The notes below the pieces were generated by a model. That model did no database searches, was not told where the DNA came from, and saw only the letters and a program-made list of their open reading frames with translations. A DNA stretch of 64,000 nt from Paramagnetospirillum kuznetsovii (GTDB lineage: Bacteria > Pseudomonadota > Alphaproteobacteria > Rhodospirillales > Magnetospirillaceae): NCBI RefSeq assembly GCF_003284725.1, contig NZ_PGTO01000001.1:62001-126000 (forward strand), written 5' to 3'. Both the position numbers and the translations under genes were made by a program. Positions 1-8,518 of this stretch are shown here, piece after piece; position 1 is the stretch's first letter, and each line of letters opens with the position of its first letter.

Positions 1-858
1 GACGACGTTTCCGGCGAATTCGGCTGGCTGGTTCGTCGGGCGGCAGCCCGCGAGAACGGCGGCGGCGGTCCCGCCATGAATAGCTGGCAGATGCATTGCC
101 AACGCCGCTTCCTGGCCGAAGCCAAGCCGGTCGCGGTGTGCTGGCCATGGGAGAATCATGCCTGGGAGCGCGATTTCTGCCGCGCCGCGCATGCGTCCCA
201 AACCCGTAGCCTGGGCTATCAGCACACGGTGATCGGCCCGCACCAGATCAATTATTCGCCGCGCGCCAACGTAGATGGCCTGGAGAGCCTGCCCGACCTG
301 ATCATCGCCGACGGTCCCGCCTATCGCGACGAACTGATCGCCTGGGACGTACCACCGGAACGCCTGATCGTCGGCGGGGCTTGGCGGCTGCCGCCAGTGG
401 CGGGAGGGCACTTCGATCCCTCCGCGCCGGTCTTCGTGCCGCTGTCGGCCATCCCGGCCATCGCCCGTCTGCAGGTGGAGGCGGGACGGAGGCTGGCGCG
501 GTCCGGCCGCCGCACCTTGATCAAGCAGCACCCCATGTATCCGCTAGCCTTCACGCCGGAAGCCAATCTGGAACCCACCGACATCGGCATCACCGGCCAT
601 GCCCGGCTATCGGCCGTGGTCTCGGCCACCGGTACCTCGAGCCTGGAGGGTTTGCTTCTGGGAGTGCCCACCGTCCGGCTGCTGCCGGACGACCGGCTGG
701 CGGTGGACATCTTGCCGACGGGGATCAAGGCCATGGCGGTCACGCCGGATGAGCTTTCAGATGCCCTGGCGTCGGCCGTCCAGTCTCCACCCGTCCGCTA
801 CGAAGATGTTCTGAGTCCGCCCGACTTGGCGGTATGGCGGAGCCTGCTAGGCGATTAG
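1..858 (+). CDS. Surface carbohydrate biosynthesis protein, GT-B-like (5' end outside window)
   Basis: The reading frame is open from base 1, so the gene very probably starts upstream; the first ATG inside the window is at 76. The visible 285 residues look like the C-terminal part of a GT-B-fold transferase of the capsule/teichoic-acid type. Near the end there is a Ser-Ala-Thr-Gly-Thr-Ser-Ser-Leu-Glu-Gly stretch followed by Gly-Val-Pro-Thr, which is the usual nucleotide-binding region of such enzymes, and Lys-Gln-His-Pro occurs mid-protein as in CDP-glycerol transferase-like families. Early in the fragment a Trp-x-x-Glu-Asn-x-x-Trp-Glu-Arg motif recalls a family of surface carbohydrate proteins of unknown exact reaction. 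It converges with the FdtA-like gene, the two coding regions overlapping by 12 bp. The sugar transferred cannot be read from the sequence. Confidence 0.7.
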   Translation, partial: DDVSGEFGWLVRRAAARENGGGGPAMNSWQMHCQRRFLAEAKPVAVCWPWENHAWERDFCRAAHASQTRSLGYQHTVIGPHQINYSPRANVDGLESLPDLIIADGPAYRDELIAWDVPPERLIVGGAWRLPPVAGGHFDPSAPVFVPLSAIPAIARLQVEAGRRLARSGRRTLIKQHPMYPLAFTPEANLEPTDIGITGHARLSAVVSATGTSSLEGLLLGVPTVRLLPDDRLAVDILPTGIKAMAVTPDELSDALASAVQSPPVRYEDVLSPPDLAVWRSLLGD

Positions 859-1245
859 AGCGTCGAACTCGCCGCGATCATTGACGTAATCCGCCGGGTC
901 GTATGCATGCGACGCCAGGACCAGGCAAACCGAGTCCGGCCGGCGCACCGTGATATCCACCCAGGACAGGGGGGGCAGGTGCAGCGCCAGGCGGGGACTG
1001 TCCAGGGTGAAACTCGCCCGCCCCCAGGGCGAGATCACCGACAGATCAAGGCTGCCGTGCAAACACAAGATACCCTGATGGCAGGTCCGGTGGGCATGGC
1101 CGCCGCGATGGCCGCCCTCGGGCAGTTCGTACATGAAGAAGACGCGGCGGACCTCGAAGGGGAAGTGGCCCGGCGTTTCGGCGAAGGCCAGCGCGCCGCG
1201 CTCGTCGCGAAATTCCGGCAGGGTGATCAGGGCGGGGCCGCTCAC
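847..1245 (-). CDS. FdtA/QdtA-like dTDP-4-oxo-6-deoxyglucose 3,4-ketoisomerase (WxcM-like cupin)
   Basis: This 132-residue single-domain cupin matches the WxcM-like/FdtA family, which moves the keto group of dTDP-4-keto-6-deoxyglucose from C4 to C3. The hallmark Arg-Gly-Gly-His-Ala-His motif with a following Gln is present around residue 46-56, and the length equals that of stand-alone FdtA or QdtA enzymes. It starts with GTG, overlapping the stop of the upstream glycosyltransferase by 4 bp (GTGA), so it is the last gene of a long minus-strand operon. The expected partner genes (rmlB, rmlA, a 3-aminotransferase and an acetyltransferase) are present but about 25 kb away on the plus strand. Whether the product is the galacto (Fuc3NAc) or gluco (Qui3NAc) series cannot be decided here. 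Confidence 0.82.
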   Translation of the reverse strand: MSGPALITLPEFRDERGALAFAETPGHFPFEVRRVFFMYELPEGGHRGGHAHRTCHQGILCLHGSLDLSVISPWGRASFTLDSPRLALHLPPLSWVDITVRRPDSVCLVLASHAYDPADYVNDRGEFDALIA

Positions 1246-2168
1246 TCGTGCACCTCACCGATCACCGCTTCCGGCTTGCGGTTGACCGCGTCGAAGATAC
1301 GCCACAGATATTCGCCGATTAGCCCCAGCATCACCATGATCAGGCCGGAAAACAGGCTGACCAGCGCCGCCAGGGTGGGGAACCCGGCCGCCGGGCTGCC
1401 GTTGATCAGGGCGAAGCCGACCACGTAGAGGCCGTAGAGAAAACCGAGGACGGCGGCGCCGACGCCCAGCATGGTCATGAAGCGGATCGGCCGCACCGAG
1501 AAGCCGGTGAAGGTGTCGACGAACAGGTTGAGCTTCTTGGTGAAGGTCCAGCGCGACTTGCCGTGTCGGCGCGCCACCCGGTCGTAGGTGATGATGGACG
1601 GCGCGAAACCCAGCCAGTAGGCGTAAAGGTTGATGTTGACGCATTTGGGGCCGTTGACGATATGGCCCACCATGGCGCGATCCACCAGCATGAAGTCGAA
1701 GCCGCCGGTGGGATAGTCGGCGATCACCAGCCATTTCAGCAGGCGGTAATACATCATGGAAAACAGCTTGGAATCGGCGGGATCATCGCGGGTGGCGCGC
1801 ACGGCGATCATGAACTTCTCGCCGTCCAGCCAGCGTTTGACCATGTCCAGCAGCAATTCGGGGGGATCCTGCAGATCGGCCGACAGGGTGGCGACGCAAT
1901 CGCCGGTGGCCAGACCGATGCCGCTTTTCATGGCGGGGAAGGATCCGAAATTGCGGGTATGGCGGGCGACCTTCACCCGCTTATCCTTGGCGTGAAGATC
2001 CAGCAGCACCTCGGCCGAGCGGTCACCGGAGCCGTCGTCGACGAAGATCATTTCAAGATCGACACCCAGCGTCGCCAACTGCGCGCCGACGCCGTCCAGA
2101 CGTTCGTGCAGCAGGACAAGGCTGCCTTCGTTGAAATAGACCGGAACGACGACGCTGAGCTTCTTCAT
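1242..2168 (-). CDS. GtrB/DPM1-like family 2 glycosyltransferase with C-terminal membrane segments
   Basis: The 308-residue protein has a cytoplasmic GT2 domain (residues about 1-225) and two hydrophobic segments near 235-260 and 270-295, the layout of GtrB/ArnC enzymes that load a sugar onto undecaprenyl phosphate. An early Val-Asp-Asp-Gly-Ser motif and a Ser-Ala-Asp-Leu-Gln-Asp-Pro-Pro motif supply the nucleotide-sugar and metal site. It starts with ATG, 13 bp after the 2-hydroxyacid dehydrogenase gene, and couples to the downstream fdtA-like gene by a 4-bp overlap. A second enzyme of the same type lies at 11747-12703. The donor sugar is unknown. A lipid-linked sugar made here could feed one of the large membrane proteins at 12717 or 29367, which is inference. 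Confidence 0.87.
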   Translation of the reverse strand: MKKLSVVVPVYFNEGSLVLLHERLDGVGAQLATLGVDLEMIFVDDGSGDRSAEVLLDLHAKDKRVKVARHTRNFGSFPAMKSGIGLATGDCVATLSADLQDPPELLLDMVKRWLDGEKFMIAVRATRDDPADSKLFSMMYYRLLKWLVIADYPTGGFDFMLVDRAMVGHIVNGPKCVNINLYAYWLGFAPSIITYDRVARRHGKSRWTFTKKLNLFVDTFTGFSVRPIRFMTMLGVGAAVLGFLYGLYVVGFALINGSPAAGFPTLAALVSLFSGLIMVMLGLIGEYLWRIFDAVNRKPEAVIGEVHE

Positions 2169-2181
2169 GACGGCATCTTTA

Positions 2182-3141
2182 TCATGGGAGACCGGCGGCC
2201 CGCCAGACCTCGGAACCGGGGGCGGGAACCGCGTTTTCCGTCAACCCGTCGATGGCGGCGCGCCCCATGGCCAGCACCGCTTCCTCGGCGCTGCCACCGA
2301 TATGGGGGGTGGCCAGCAGGTTGGGCAGACGCAGGAATTCCAAGTCGGTGGGGGGCTCGTCGGCGAAAACGTCGAGACCGGCGCCCGCCAGTCTGCCATC
2401 CAGCAGCATGGATTTCAGCGCCGCCTCGTCCAGCAGACCGCCGCGGGCGCAGTTGATCAGCACGGCGTCGGGCCGCATCAGCGCCATGCGCTCGGCGGAG
2501 ATGATGTTGCGGGTCGAACCGTCCAGCGGCAGGTGCAAGGTCACCACGTCGGAGCGCCGCAGCAGATCCTCCAGCCCGACCCTCTCCACCCCATGGGCGG
2601 CGTAGAAATCGGGGAAGTCGCGGATATCATGGGCCAGCACGGCGCAGCCGAAGGCTTTGAGCAGCGGCGCCAGATCCTGGCCGATATGGCCGCAACCGAC
2701 GATGCCGACGGTGCGGTCGGACAGGTGGCGGCCCTGAAGCTGACGCCAGCCGCCCGCCCGCACTTCCAGATTGCCCTTGGGGACAAAGCGCAGCAGGGCG
2801 ATGGCCATGCTGATCACCAGTTCGGACACCGAGCGCCGGTTGACGCCGCCGGTCCAGCCCAGACGGATGCCGCGCCGGGCCATGGCGTCCAGGTCCAGCA
2901 TGTCGAGGCCGACGCCGTATTTGCCGATGACCCTGAGGCCGGGCAGCCGGGCCAGCAGCGCGTCGTCGATGCGCTCCAAGGCGGTGACGGCGGCGTCATG
3001 GCCCTTCAGGAAGGCGACCAGCGCGTCGCCCGCCAGACTGACTCCCGCGTCGTTGAAACTGGCGTCGGGGAACCGTTCCAGAAGTTCGGCCCGCAGCACC
3101 GGATGCTTGGAGAACGAGCGCGAGGCGATTGCGACCTTCAT
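2182..3141 (-). CDS. D-isomer-specific 2-hydroxyacid dehydrogenase
   Basis: This 319-residue protein has the normal length of the family. The NAD-binding Gly-x-Gly-x-x-Gly motif lies near residue 145-155 (Gly-Cys-Gly-His-Ile-Gly). The catalytic triad is visible as Arg in Asn-Cys-Ala-Arg-Gly-Gly, Glu in Phe-Ala-Asp-Glu-Pro-Pro and His in Thr-Pro-His-Ile-Gly-Gly. It should interconvert a 2-keto acid and a D-2-hydroxy acid with NAD(H). The start ATG overlaps the stop of the HAD phosphatase gene by 4 bp. Its position beside a KdsB-like cytidylyltransferase and a phosphatase suggests a role in making an acidic building block rather than serine synthesis, but the substrate is not evident. Confidence 0.88.
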   Translation of the reverse strand: MKVAIASRSFSKHPVLRAELLERFPDASFNDAGVSLAGDALVAFLKGHDAAVTALERIDDALLARLPGLRVIGKYGVGLDMLDLDAMARRGIRLGWTGGVNRRSVSELVISMAIALLRFVPKGNLEVRAGGWRQLQGRHLSDRTVGIVGCGHIGQDLAPLLKAFGCAVLAHDIRDFPDFYAAHGVERVGLEDLLRRSDVVTLHLPLDGSTRNIISAERMALMRPDAVLINCARGGLLDEAALKSMLLDGRLAGAGLDVFADEPPTDLEFLRLPNLLATPHIGGSAEEAVLAMGRAAIDGLTENAVPAPGSEVWRAAGLP

Positions 3142-3800
3142 GGCGACACCTTGTCCATGGCGGCCCCCAGATCGCCGAACCGCTCGATCAGGATATCGGC
3201 GCCCAGTTGCTCCACCGGCATGCGGGCATAGCCGTAGGTGACCGCGACGACCGGCAGACCGGCATCCTTGGCCGCCAGCACATCGGTGCGCGAATCGCCC
3301 ACATAGATCGCCTGCATGCCCTCGGCGCCCATCTGGCGCAGGGTTTCGCGCACATGCTCGCCGTCGGGCTTGCGCCGGACATAGTCGCCGCCCACCACCG
3401 CGGCGAACAAGGGCGCCAGACCCAGGGTTTCCAGCACCAGATTGGTCATGCCGTCGGGCTTGTTGGTGCAGATGCCGAGGCGATGACCGGCCGCCGCCAG
3501 CCGGGCCAGCTCGTCCCGCACCCCGTCATAGACATGGGTGTGATCGGCCGGGCAGGCGCGGTAGAAGGCGAGATAGCGCTCCACCAACGGCCTGACGGCG
3601 TCGGTCGCGGCCGAGGCTCCGGTGGCGGTCCAGGCGCGTTCGATCAGGGCGCTTGCCCCTTCGCCCACCAATTGCTGAACCTCGGGCAGCGACAGGGTGG
3701 GCCGCCCCTCCTCGGCCAACAGGCGGTTGAGCGCGTTGGCAACGTCGGGGGCGCTGTCGATCAGGGTTCCGTCCAGGTCGAACACGATGGCGCGGCTCAC
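3138..3800 (-). CDS. HAD-family phosphatase, phosphoglycolate phosphatase-like
   Basis: The 220-residue protein begins with the HAD motif I Asp-Leu-Asp-Gly-Thr (residues 8-12), followed by a helical cap, a Cys-Thr-Asn-Lys-Pro motif and the acidic motif Val-Gly-Asp-Ser-x-x-Asp. This is the Gph/PGP subfamily arrangement and length. It uses a GTG start whose bases overlap the stop of the upstream SGNH gene (GTGA), and it couples to the next gene by ATGA. In this operon it may dephosphorylate a sugar-phosphate intermediate for the nearby CMP-sugar synthetase-like enzyme. Plain phosphoglycolate salvage is the alternative. The sequence does not decide between them. Confidence 0.85.
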   Translation of the reverse strand: MSRAIVFDLDGTLIDSAPDVANALNRLLAEEGRPTLSLPEVQQLVGEGASALIERAWTATGASAATDAVRPLVERYLAFYRACPADHTHVYDGVRDELARLAAAGHRLGICTNKPDGMTNLVLETLGLAPLFAAVVGGDYVRRKPDGEHVRETLRQMGAEGMQAIYVGDSRTDVLAAKDAGLPVVAVTYGYARMPVEQLGADILIERFGDLGAAMDKVSP

Positions 3801-5188
3801 GGGCGCTTCTCCAGGTCTTCCAGCACCGCCTCGGCCACCAGGGCATGGCCGGTCTCGCTGTAGTGATTGGGACGGCGCCGGGCGAACAGCGCCGTCTTGT
3901 CGGCATGGGCGGCGAAGCGGGGGGTAAGGTCGATCATGGGAATGCCCAGGCGCTGAACCGTCGCGGCGACGCCGTCATGGATGGCCCGCTGCTCGGCCAG
4001 TTGCGCTCCCGCGCCCATGGCGGTGGTCCAGCCGGGAAGATAGACCAGGGTCAGTCGGCCGCCCCAGCCGGTGGTGCGTTCGTGGGCGATGCTCATGATG
4101 CGCTCGAACAGCGGCCAGTCGGGCTTGTCCGAGGCGGTGGGCAGGCGCAGGGCGATACGCAGGTGCGACAGGGTGAAAATGCCGATCACAGTCTGCATCG
4201 GTCCGGCATCCACCGAGGCTTCCCCCTTGGCCAGCATTCGTTCGAGATAGGCCCGCACCGAGGTGTCCAGCTCGGGATAAATGGCGTCCAGCCCCTGGCT
4301 GCCGCCGTCAAGGGCGCGCAGCAGAACCTCGGCGCGGCGCTCCACCGCCAGATTTTCAGGGATGTCGTTGCCCTCGCAGAAGAACCACAGCACCTCCCTG
4401 GGCTTGCGCTCGGGCAGGTATTCCACCAGTGCCGCCAGTTCGATCAGGGGGCCGTTGCCCGACATGGCCAGATTGAGGGTGGCGGGGTAGCGGGCGCGCA
4501 GGCGTCCGGCGAAGCTCTGGTCGGGCTCGACGCAATAGCCCTGGGCGAAGGAATCGCCCATCAGCGCCAGATCGAGACCGGGCTGCGACCATGTCCCCTT
4601 GGGATTGGCGAAGCCGCGCTCGTCGGCGGTATAGACCAGCCAATTGCCGTTCTCGTTGCACACCACCGTTTCCACATTGGCGGCGCCGCCCAGTGGCAGG
4701 ATCGGCTTGCCATCGACGACGATGGGGCTGGCCAGCGAGCCATCGGCGTTCGGGCGCAGGATATAGGCGGGGAACAGGGCGGGATAGGCGTCGCGGCCCT
4801 GGGCGCGCAGGGCAGTGATCACCTGCAGCTTGGTGCGGGAATCGCCCACGACATCGCTGATGGCGCGGCCGTCGTTTTGCACGGTGCCGGACTTCCAGGC
4901 CAGGAAACCCTCGGCCCCCCACAATCCCGCCGCCATCGCCACCAGGATGATTGCCAGTTGCAGCCGCGCGCCACGGGGCAAGGCCAGCGACAGGGTCAGG
5001 AACCCCGCCACCGCCAGCGGCATGGTGCGGATGACAAGGCCGAGGGTGCCGTCGGGCAGGTGATCCCGGGCGCGCAGCACCAGGGCGAATCCCAGCAAGG
5101 CGGCAATGGCGCCTGTCGCCAGCGTGATCCGCGCCAACCGGCTGGGCCAGTCGGGTCCGTGGCGGCGGCGGATCAGTATGTCCCCCAC
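3797..5188 (-). CDS. Membrane-anchored SGNH/GDSL hydrolase-like protein
   Basis: The 463-residue protein has three hydrophobic segments in the first 125 residues and then a soluble, probably periplasmic domain. The SGNH serine block appears as Met-Gly-Asp-Ser-Phe-Ala-Gln-Gly near residue 212. The Gly and Asn blocks appear as Ser-Gly-Asn-Gly-Pro-Leu and Cys-Glu-Gly-Asn-Asp, and a C-terminal His occurs in Asn-His-Tyr-Ser-Glu-Thr-Gly-His. Such proteins add or remove O-acyl groups on polysaccharides, often with an MBOAT partner, and an MBOAT gene lies about 0.8 kb upstream. The GTG start overlaps the KdsB-like gene by 16 bp, indicating coupled translation. A second SGNH protein is encoded at 7487-8518. 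Confidence 0.75.
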   Translation of the reverse strand: MGDILIRRRHGPDWPSRLARITLATGAIAALLGFALVLRARDHLPDGTLGLVIRTMPLAVAGFLTLSLALPRGARLQLAIILVAMAAGLWGAEGFLAWKSGTVQNDGRAISDVVGDSRTKLQVITALRAQGRDAYPALFPAYILRPNADGSLASPIVVDGKPILPLGGAANVETVVCNENGNWLVYTADERGFANPKGTWSQPGLDLALMGDSFAQGYCVEPDQSFAGRLRARYPATLNLAMSGNGPLIELAALVEYLPERKPREVLWFFCEGNDIPENLAVERRAEVLLRALDGGSQGLDAIYPELDTSVRAYLERMLAKGEASVDAGPMQTVIGIFTLSHLRIALRLPTASDKPDWPLFERIMSIAHERTTGWGGRLTLVYLPGWTTAMGAGAQLAEQRAIHDGVAATVQRLGIPMIDLTPRFAAHADKTALFARRRPNHYSETGHALVAEAVLEDLEKRP

Positions 5189-5940
5189 AGGGGATCGGCC
5201 TTGATGGCCGCTTCCACCAGATCGGCGTCCGAGGGGCTGTCCACCGAGAAATAGGTCACGGCGGGAAACGGCGCCAGGCGCTGGAACCAGCCATTGTCGG
5301 GGATACGGTTGGAATCACAGGATTCCTTCTTTTCCAGCGGTGATTCCGGCGTCTCGGTGAACCAGCGCAGCGCTTTCCAGCGGAAGGCGAAGATGCCGCC
5401 GACCCGGCGCGCGCCCAGCTCCGGCGAGAACTGCTTGGCATAGGGAACCGGCGCCCGCGAGGTGTAGAGCACGTTGCCCGCGAGATCATGGATGATCTTG
5501 ACGATATCGGGATTGCGCCACAGCGCCTCGTCGGTGATGTGGACGCCCAGCATGGTGCCCTTCACGGCCGGGTCGTCGTCGAACGGCTTGACCACCGCCT
5601 CGATCATCTCGGGCCGCAGCATGGGCTCGTCGCCTTGGACGCAGACCACGATATCATCGTCGGCGAGATCGACGCCGCACTTGCCCGCCGCCTCGGCGAC
5701 GCGGTCCAGGGCGCGGGTATGGCTGTCCTTGGTCCAGATCACCGGAAAGCCCTTGGACGCGCTGAAATCGCGGATCTCGGCGTCGCAGGTGCATACCGCC
5801 AGGGCATCCCAGCGGCCGAATTTGGCGGCGCGCAGGAAGCAGTGCTCCAGCATGGGACGGCCGCTCAATTTGAACAGCGGCTTGCCGGGGAAACGGCTGG
5901 CCGCCATGCGGGCGGGGACAAGGCCGACGATTTTGGTCAT
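5173..5940 (-). CDS. KdsB-like CMP-sugar synthetase (second copy)
   Basis: This 255-residue cytidylyltransferase-family protein starts with the nucleotide-binding Pro-Ala-Arg-x-x-x-x-Arg-x-Pro-Gly-Lys-Pro signature and has Gln-Gly-Asp-Glu-Pro in the middle. It therefore resembles 3-deoxy-D-manno-octulosonate cytidylyltransferase. It differs from the ordinary kdsB at 59372-60115: the Gly-Ser-Asp-Arg loop expected after the substrate His is replaced by Thr-Arg-Ala-Leu-Asp-Arg, and there is a Lys-Lys-Glu-Ser-Cys-Asp insertion near the C-terminus. With a complete kdsB elsewhere in the window, this copy probably activates another ulosonic acid or related acid. It heads a run of overlapping genes encoding an SGNH protein, a HAD phosphatase and a 2-hydroxyacid dehydrogenase. 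Confidence 0.78.
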   Translation of the reverse strand: MTKIVGLVPARMAASRFPGKPLFKLSGRPMLEHCFLRAAKFGRWDALAVCTCDAEIRDFSASKGFPVIWTKDSHTRALDRVAEAAGKCGVDLADDDIVVCVQGDEPMLRPEMIEAVVKPFDDDPAVKGTMLGVHITDEALWRNPDIVKIIHDLAGNVLYTSRAPVPYAKQFSPELGARRVGGIFAFRWKALRWFTETPESPLEKKESCDSNRIPDNGWFQRLAPFPAVTYFSVDSPSDADLVEAAIKADPLWGTY

Positions 5941-5982
5941 GTGGCGGGGCCTTTCGGGACGGTATGGCCGCTGATGTCTTGA

Positions 5983-5999
5983 AGCGGCCTTGGGCCGCT
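5983..5999. other. Perfect 7-bp hairpin between the MBOAT and KdsB-like genes
   Basis: AGCGGCC and GGCCGCT are separated by a TTG loop, giving a strong hairpin in the 71-bp gap that divides the MBOAT gene from the KdsB-like gene. No T-run follows on either strand, so it is not a classical intrinsic terminator. It may lower read-through or stabilise an mRNA end. Confidence 0.4.
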
Positions 6000-6011
6000 G
6001 TCAACACTCAT

Positions 6012-7490
6012 TCAGAAGATCATGTAGATGAAGGGCTGATTCCGGCCGCTGGTGGCCAGCAGAACCACCACCACGATCCCCAGGGCCGAGGCAAGCAGCG
6101 GCGGAGCGATCCAGCCGCGCCAGCGCCACAGCGGCTTGCCCCAGCCGGTGGGCGTCAGCGGCGGATGGGCGGGCTCGCTGGACAGGGGGCGGCGGAAGGT
6201 CAGCCATTCCTGGGTATTGGGCAACAGCCAGACGACGCCCAGCAGGACCGCCTCCCAGACATAGGCGGTGGAATCCAGCAAGGCGACATCGGCCTGCGGT
6301 GCCCATCCGTTGGCTCCGGCCATGCCGCCCAGAATCTCCCAGGCGCGGCCGAAACTGTCGGCACGGAAGAACACCCAGGCGACCACCACCGCCGCCAGGG
6401 TAAGAACCCGTCCGGCCCAGCGGCCGATCACGCCCGGTCGGCGTTCGCCGCGAAGGCCGCGCCACAGGTGGTTGACGACGAGATAGCCGCCGTGCAGTCC
6501 GCCCCAAGCCACGAAGGTCCAACCGGCGCCGTGCCACAATCCGCCCAGCAGCATGGTGACCATCAGGCTGACATGGCGGCGCAAGACCCCGTGGCGGTTG
6601 CCGCCCAGGGGGATGTACAGGCAATCGCGCAGGAAATGGGACAAGGTGATGTGCCAGCGTCGCCAGAAATCGATGATGCTGGTGGCCTTGTAGGGCGAGT
6701 TGAAATTGACCGGCAGCCGCAGGCCGAACATCAACCCCAGCCCCAGCGCCATGTCGGTATAGCCGGAAAAATCGAAATAGATCTGGAAGGCATAGGCCAG
6801 CGCCCCGCCCCAGGCGTCCACCAGGGTGGGCGCGGCCGAGGCGTTGAACACCGCGTCGGCGAAGGTGGCCATGCCGTCGGCCAGCATCACTTTCTTGTAC
6901 AGCCCCATGCTGAACATGGCGGCGCCCCTGCTGAGTCCGTCGCGGGTCAGATGGCCGAAACGACCGCTGCGCAATTGGGGCACGATCTCGCGGTGATGGA
7001 CGATGGGTCCGGCGATCAGCTGGGGGAAGAAGCTGGCGAAGAACAGATAGCTCAGCAACGAGCGGTCCGAGGTGCGGCGGTGAAACACGTCGATCAGATA
7101 GGCGATCTTCTGGAAGGTGATGAAGGATATGGCCAGGGGCAGGGCCAGCTTGTCGGAGCCGTAATGGGTGCCCAGCACGGCATTGACGGTTTCGGCCAGG
7201 AACCCGGCATATTTGAAATAGCCCAGCAGGATCAGGTTGAAAGCGATGCCCAGGACCAGCAGCGGCCGCGCGGCGCGGCGGTAGAGCACCTGGCCGATGC
7301 CGAAATTGACCGCCACCGAGGCGCCCAGAACCAGGAGGTCGGGCAGGTGCCAGCGGCCGTAAAAGCCGATGGAGGCCGCCACCAGCCACACCAGCAGCGC
7401 CTTTTGGCCGCCGACCCGGATGGCCAGCCACGACACCGCCAGGGTCAGGGGCAGGAAGCCGAACAGGAATTCCAGGCTGGAAAAGATCAT
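6012..7490 (-). CDS. MBOAT-family membrane O-acyltransferase (AlgI-like)
   Basis: The 492-residue multi-spanning protein matches the MBOAT family typified by AlgI and DltB. The region Leu-Phe-Phe-Ala-Ser-Phe-Phe-Pro-Gln-Leu-Ile-Ala-Gly-Pro-Ile and the later segment Trp-Arg-Arg-Trp-His-Ile-Thr-Leu-Ser are the conserved family motifs. The active-site His is in Leu-Trp-His-Gly-Ala-Gly-Trp. The ATG at 7490 is preferred because it overlaps the stop of the upstream SGNH gene (ATGA) and begins directly with a hydrophobic segment; an in-frame start at 7556 would add 22 residues lying inside that gene. It probably passes acetyl groups across the membrane to an SGNH partner that acetylates surface polysaccharide. 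Confidence 0.92.
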   Translation of the reverse strand: MIFSSLEFLFGFLPLTLAVSWLAIRVGGQKALLVWLVAASIGFYGRWHLPDLLVLGASVAVNFGIGQVLYRRAARPLLVLGIAFNLILLGYFKYAGFLAETVNAVLGTHYGSDKLALPLAISFITFQKIAYLIDVFHRRTSDRSLLSYLFFASFFPQLIAGPIVHHREIVPQLRSGRFGHLTRDGLSRGAAMFSMGLYKKVMLADGMATFADAVFNASAAPTLVDAWGGALAYAFQIYFDFSGYTDMALGLGLMFGLRLPVNFNSPYKATSIIDFWRRWHITLSHFLRDCLYIPLGGNRHGVLRRHVSLMVTMLLGGLWHGAGWTFVAWGGLHGGYLVVNHLWRGLRGERRPGVIGRWAGRVLTLAAVVVAWVFFRADSFGRAWEILGGMAGANGWAPQADVALLDSTAYVWEAVLLGVVWLLPNTQEWLTFRRPLSSEPAHPPLTPTGWGKPLWRWRGWIAPPLLASALGIVVVVLLATSGRNQPFIYMIF

Positions 7491-8518
7491 GGCGGGCAGC
7501 TCCGGATGCTGCAGGCCAGACGCTCGGCGGCCAAGGCGTGGCCACGCGGATTCCAATGGCCGTCATGGGCGAAATGAAAGGACAGCGGCGCGCCGCCCGC
7601 TTCGAAGTCGGGCCGCATGTCGATCACCCGCACGCCATGAGCCGCCAGGGCGGCGACGAAGGCGCGATGGACCCGGTCGGCGGTGGCGCGGTCCTCCGCC
7701 GATCCCGCCCACAGGGCGCGCGACGGTATGATCACCGCCCGCGACTGGGGGTAATCGCGCAGCACTTCGGCCAGCCTGTTCGCCGAACGCAAGGGCACCT
7801 CGGCATTCTCCTCGGCCTTGTGAACCCCGTCCAGATTGGCGCGCACCATGCCAGCCCGCACCGCCAGGTCGCGCAGCGCCTCGGTGTGATGCACCATGCT
7901 GGTGGCGAGGTAATAAAGTTCGGAATGGGCCATCAGCCAGTTCTTGAACAGCAGGAAATTCCAGTCGGATTCGGAAGAGGCCGCCTGTTGCCCCGGCGCC
8001 GCCGGGCCATAGAGCCCCAGATCGTTTTCCATGGTCACCATGACCGCCACATTGCGGACCGTGGCGCCCAGGCGGGCGGCGTGGCGCAGCAACTGGCCGT
8101 AATCGTCGAAATTTCCGGTCATGGCGATGTTGAAGACGCGGGGACCGCCCAGGCGCTTTTCCAACTGCTCGCTGGTGCGGTCGCGCGCCTCGACTCCCCA
8201 GCCGAAGGCGTAGGAATCCCCCACCACGATCCAGTCGTCGCCGGTCGCCTCGGCGATGTCGCGGCCATCGCGGAATCCGTGGCGGTTGATGCGGACCACC
8301 ACATTGTAGTCGCCGGTATTCTTGGCCTGACGGTGCAGGCCGGGCGCGGCGAGAATCGGGGTGTCGCCGACCTTGTCGGTGTAGTGCACCTGCCGCGATG
8401 GGTCGAATTCGGGAACCGCGAGCCGCACCACCAGCTCTTGCGCCGCGATGCCGAGCCCGAGGGCCAGGGCGGCGGCGCCGTACCCCAGGACGCGTCGGCG
8501 CCGCACCCGCTCAGACAC
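7487..8518 (-). CDS. SGNH/GDSL hydrolase-like protein, probable acetylation partner of the MBOAT protein
   Basis: The 343-residue protein has an N-terminal hydrophobic segment (residues about 9-27) compatible with a signal anchor. SGNH blocks follow: Val-Val-Gly-Asp-Ser-Tyr-Ala-Phe-Gly near residue 97, Met-Thr-Gly-Asn-Phe, Met-Glu-Asn-Asp, and a C-terminal Asp-Gly-His-Trp-Asn with the Asp-x-His pair. This is like the AlgX/AlgJ type, which transfers acetyl groups in the periplasm. The GTG start overlaps the preceding oxidoreductase gene by 8 bp and the stop overlaps the MBOAT start, so the two acyltransferase genes are translationally coupled. The polysaccharide it acts on is unknown. Confidence 0.82.
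   Translation of the reverse strand: MSERVRRRRVLGYGAAALALGLGIAAQELVVRLAVPEFDPSRQVHYTDKVGDTPILAAPGLHRQAKNTGDYNVVVRINRHGFRDGRDIAEATGDDWIVVGDSYAFGWGVEARDRTSEQLEKRLGGPRVFNIAMTGNFDDYGQLLRHAARLGATVRNVAVMVTMENDLGLYGPAAPGQQAASSESDWNFLLFKNWLMAHSELYYLATSMVHHTEALRDLAVRAGMVRANLDGVHKAEENAEVPLRSANRLAEVLRDYPQSRAVIIPSRALWAGSAEDRATADRVHRAFVAALAAHGVRVIDMRPDFEAGGAPLSFHFAHDGHWNPRGHALAAERLACSIRSCPP

Noticed and set aside
3845-5254. 469-codon plus-strand frame over the SGNH gene
   Set aside because: It is a shadow of the minus-strand SGNH gene; Gly/Gln-rich translation without domain.
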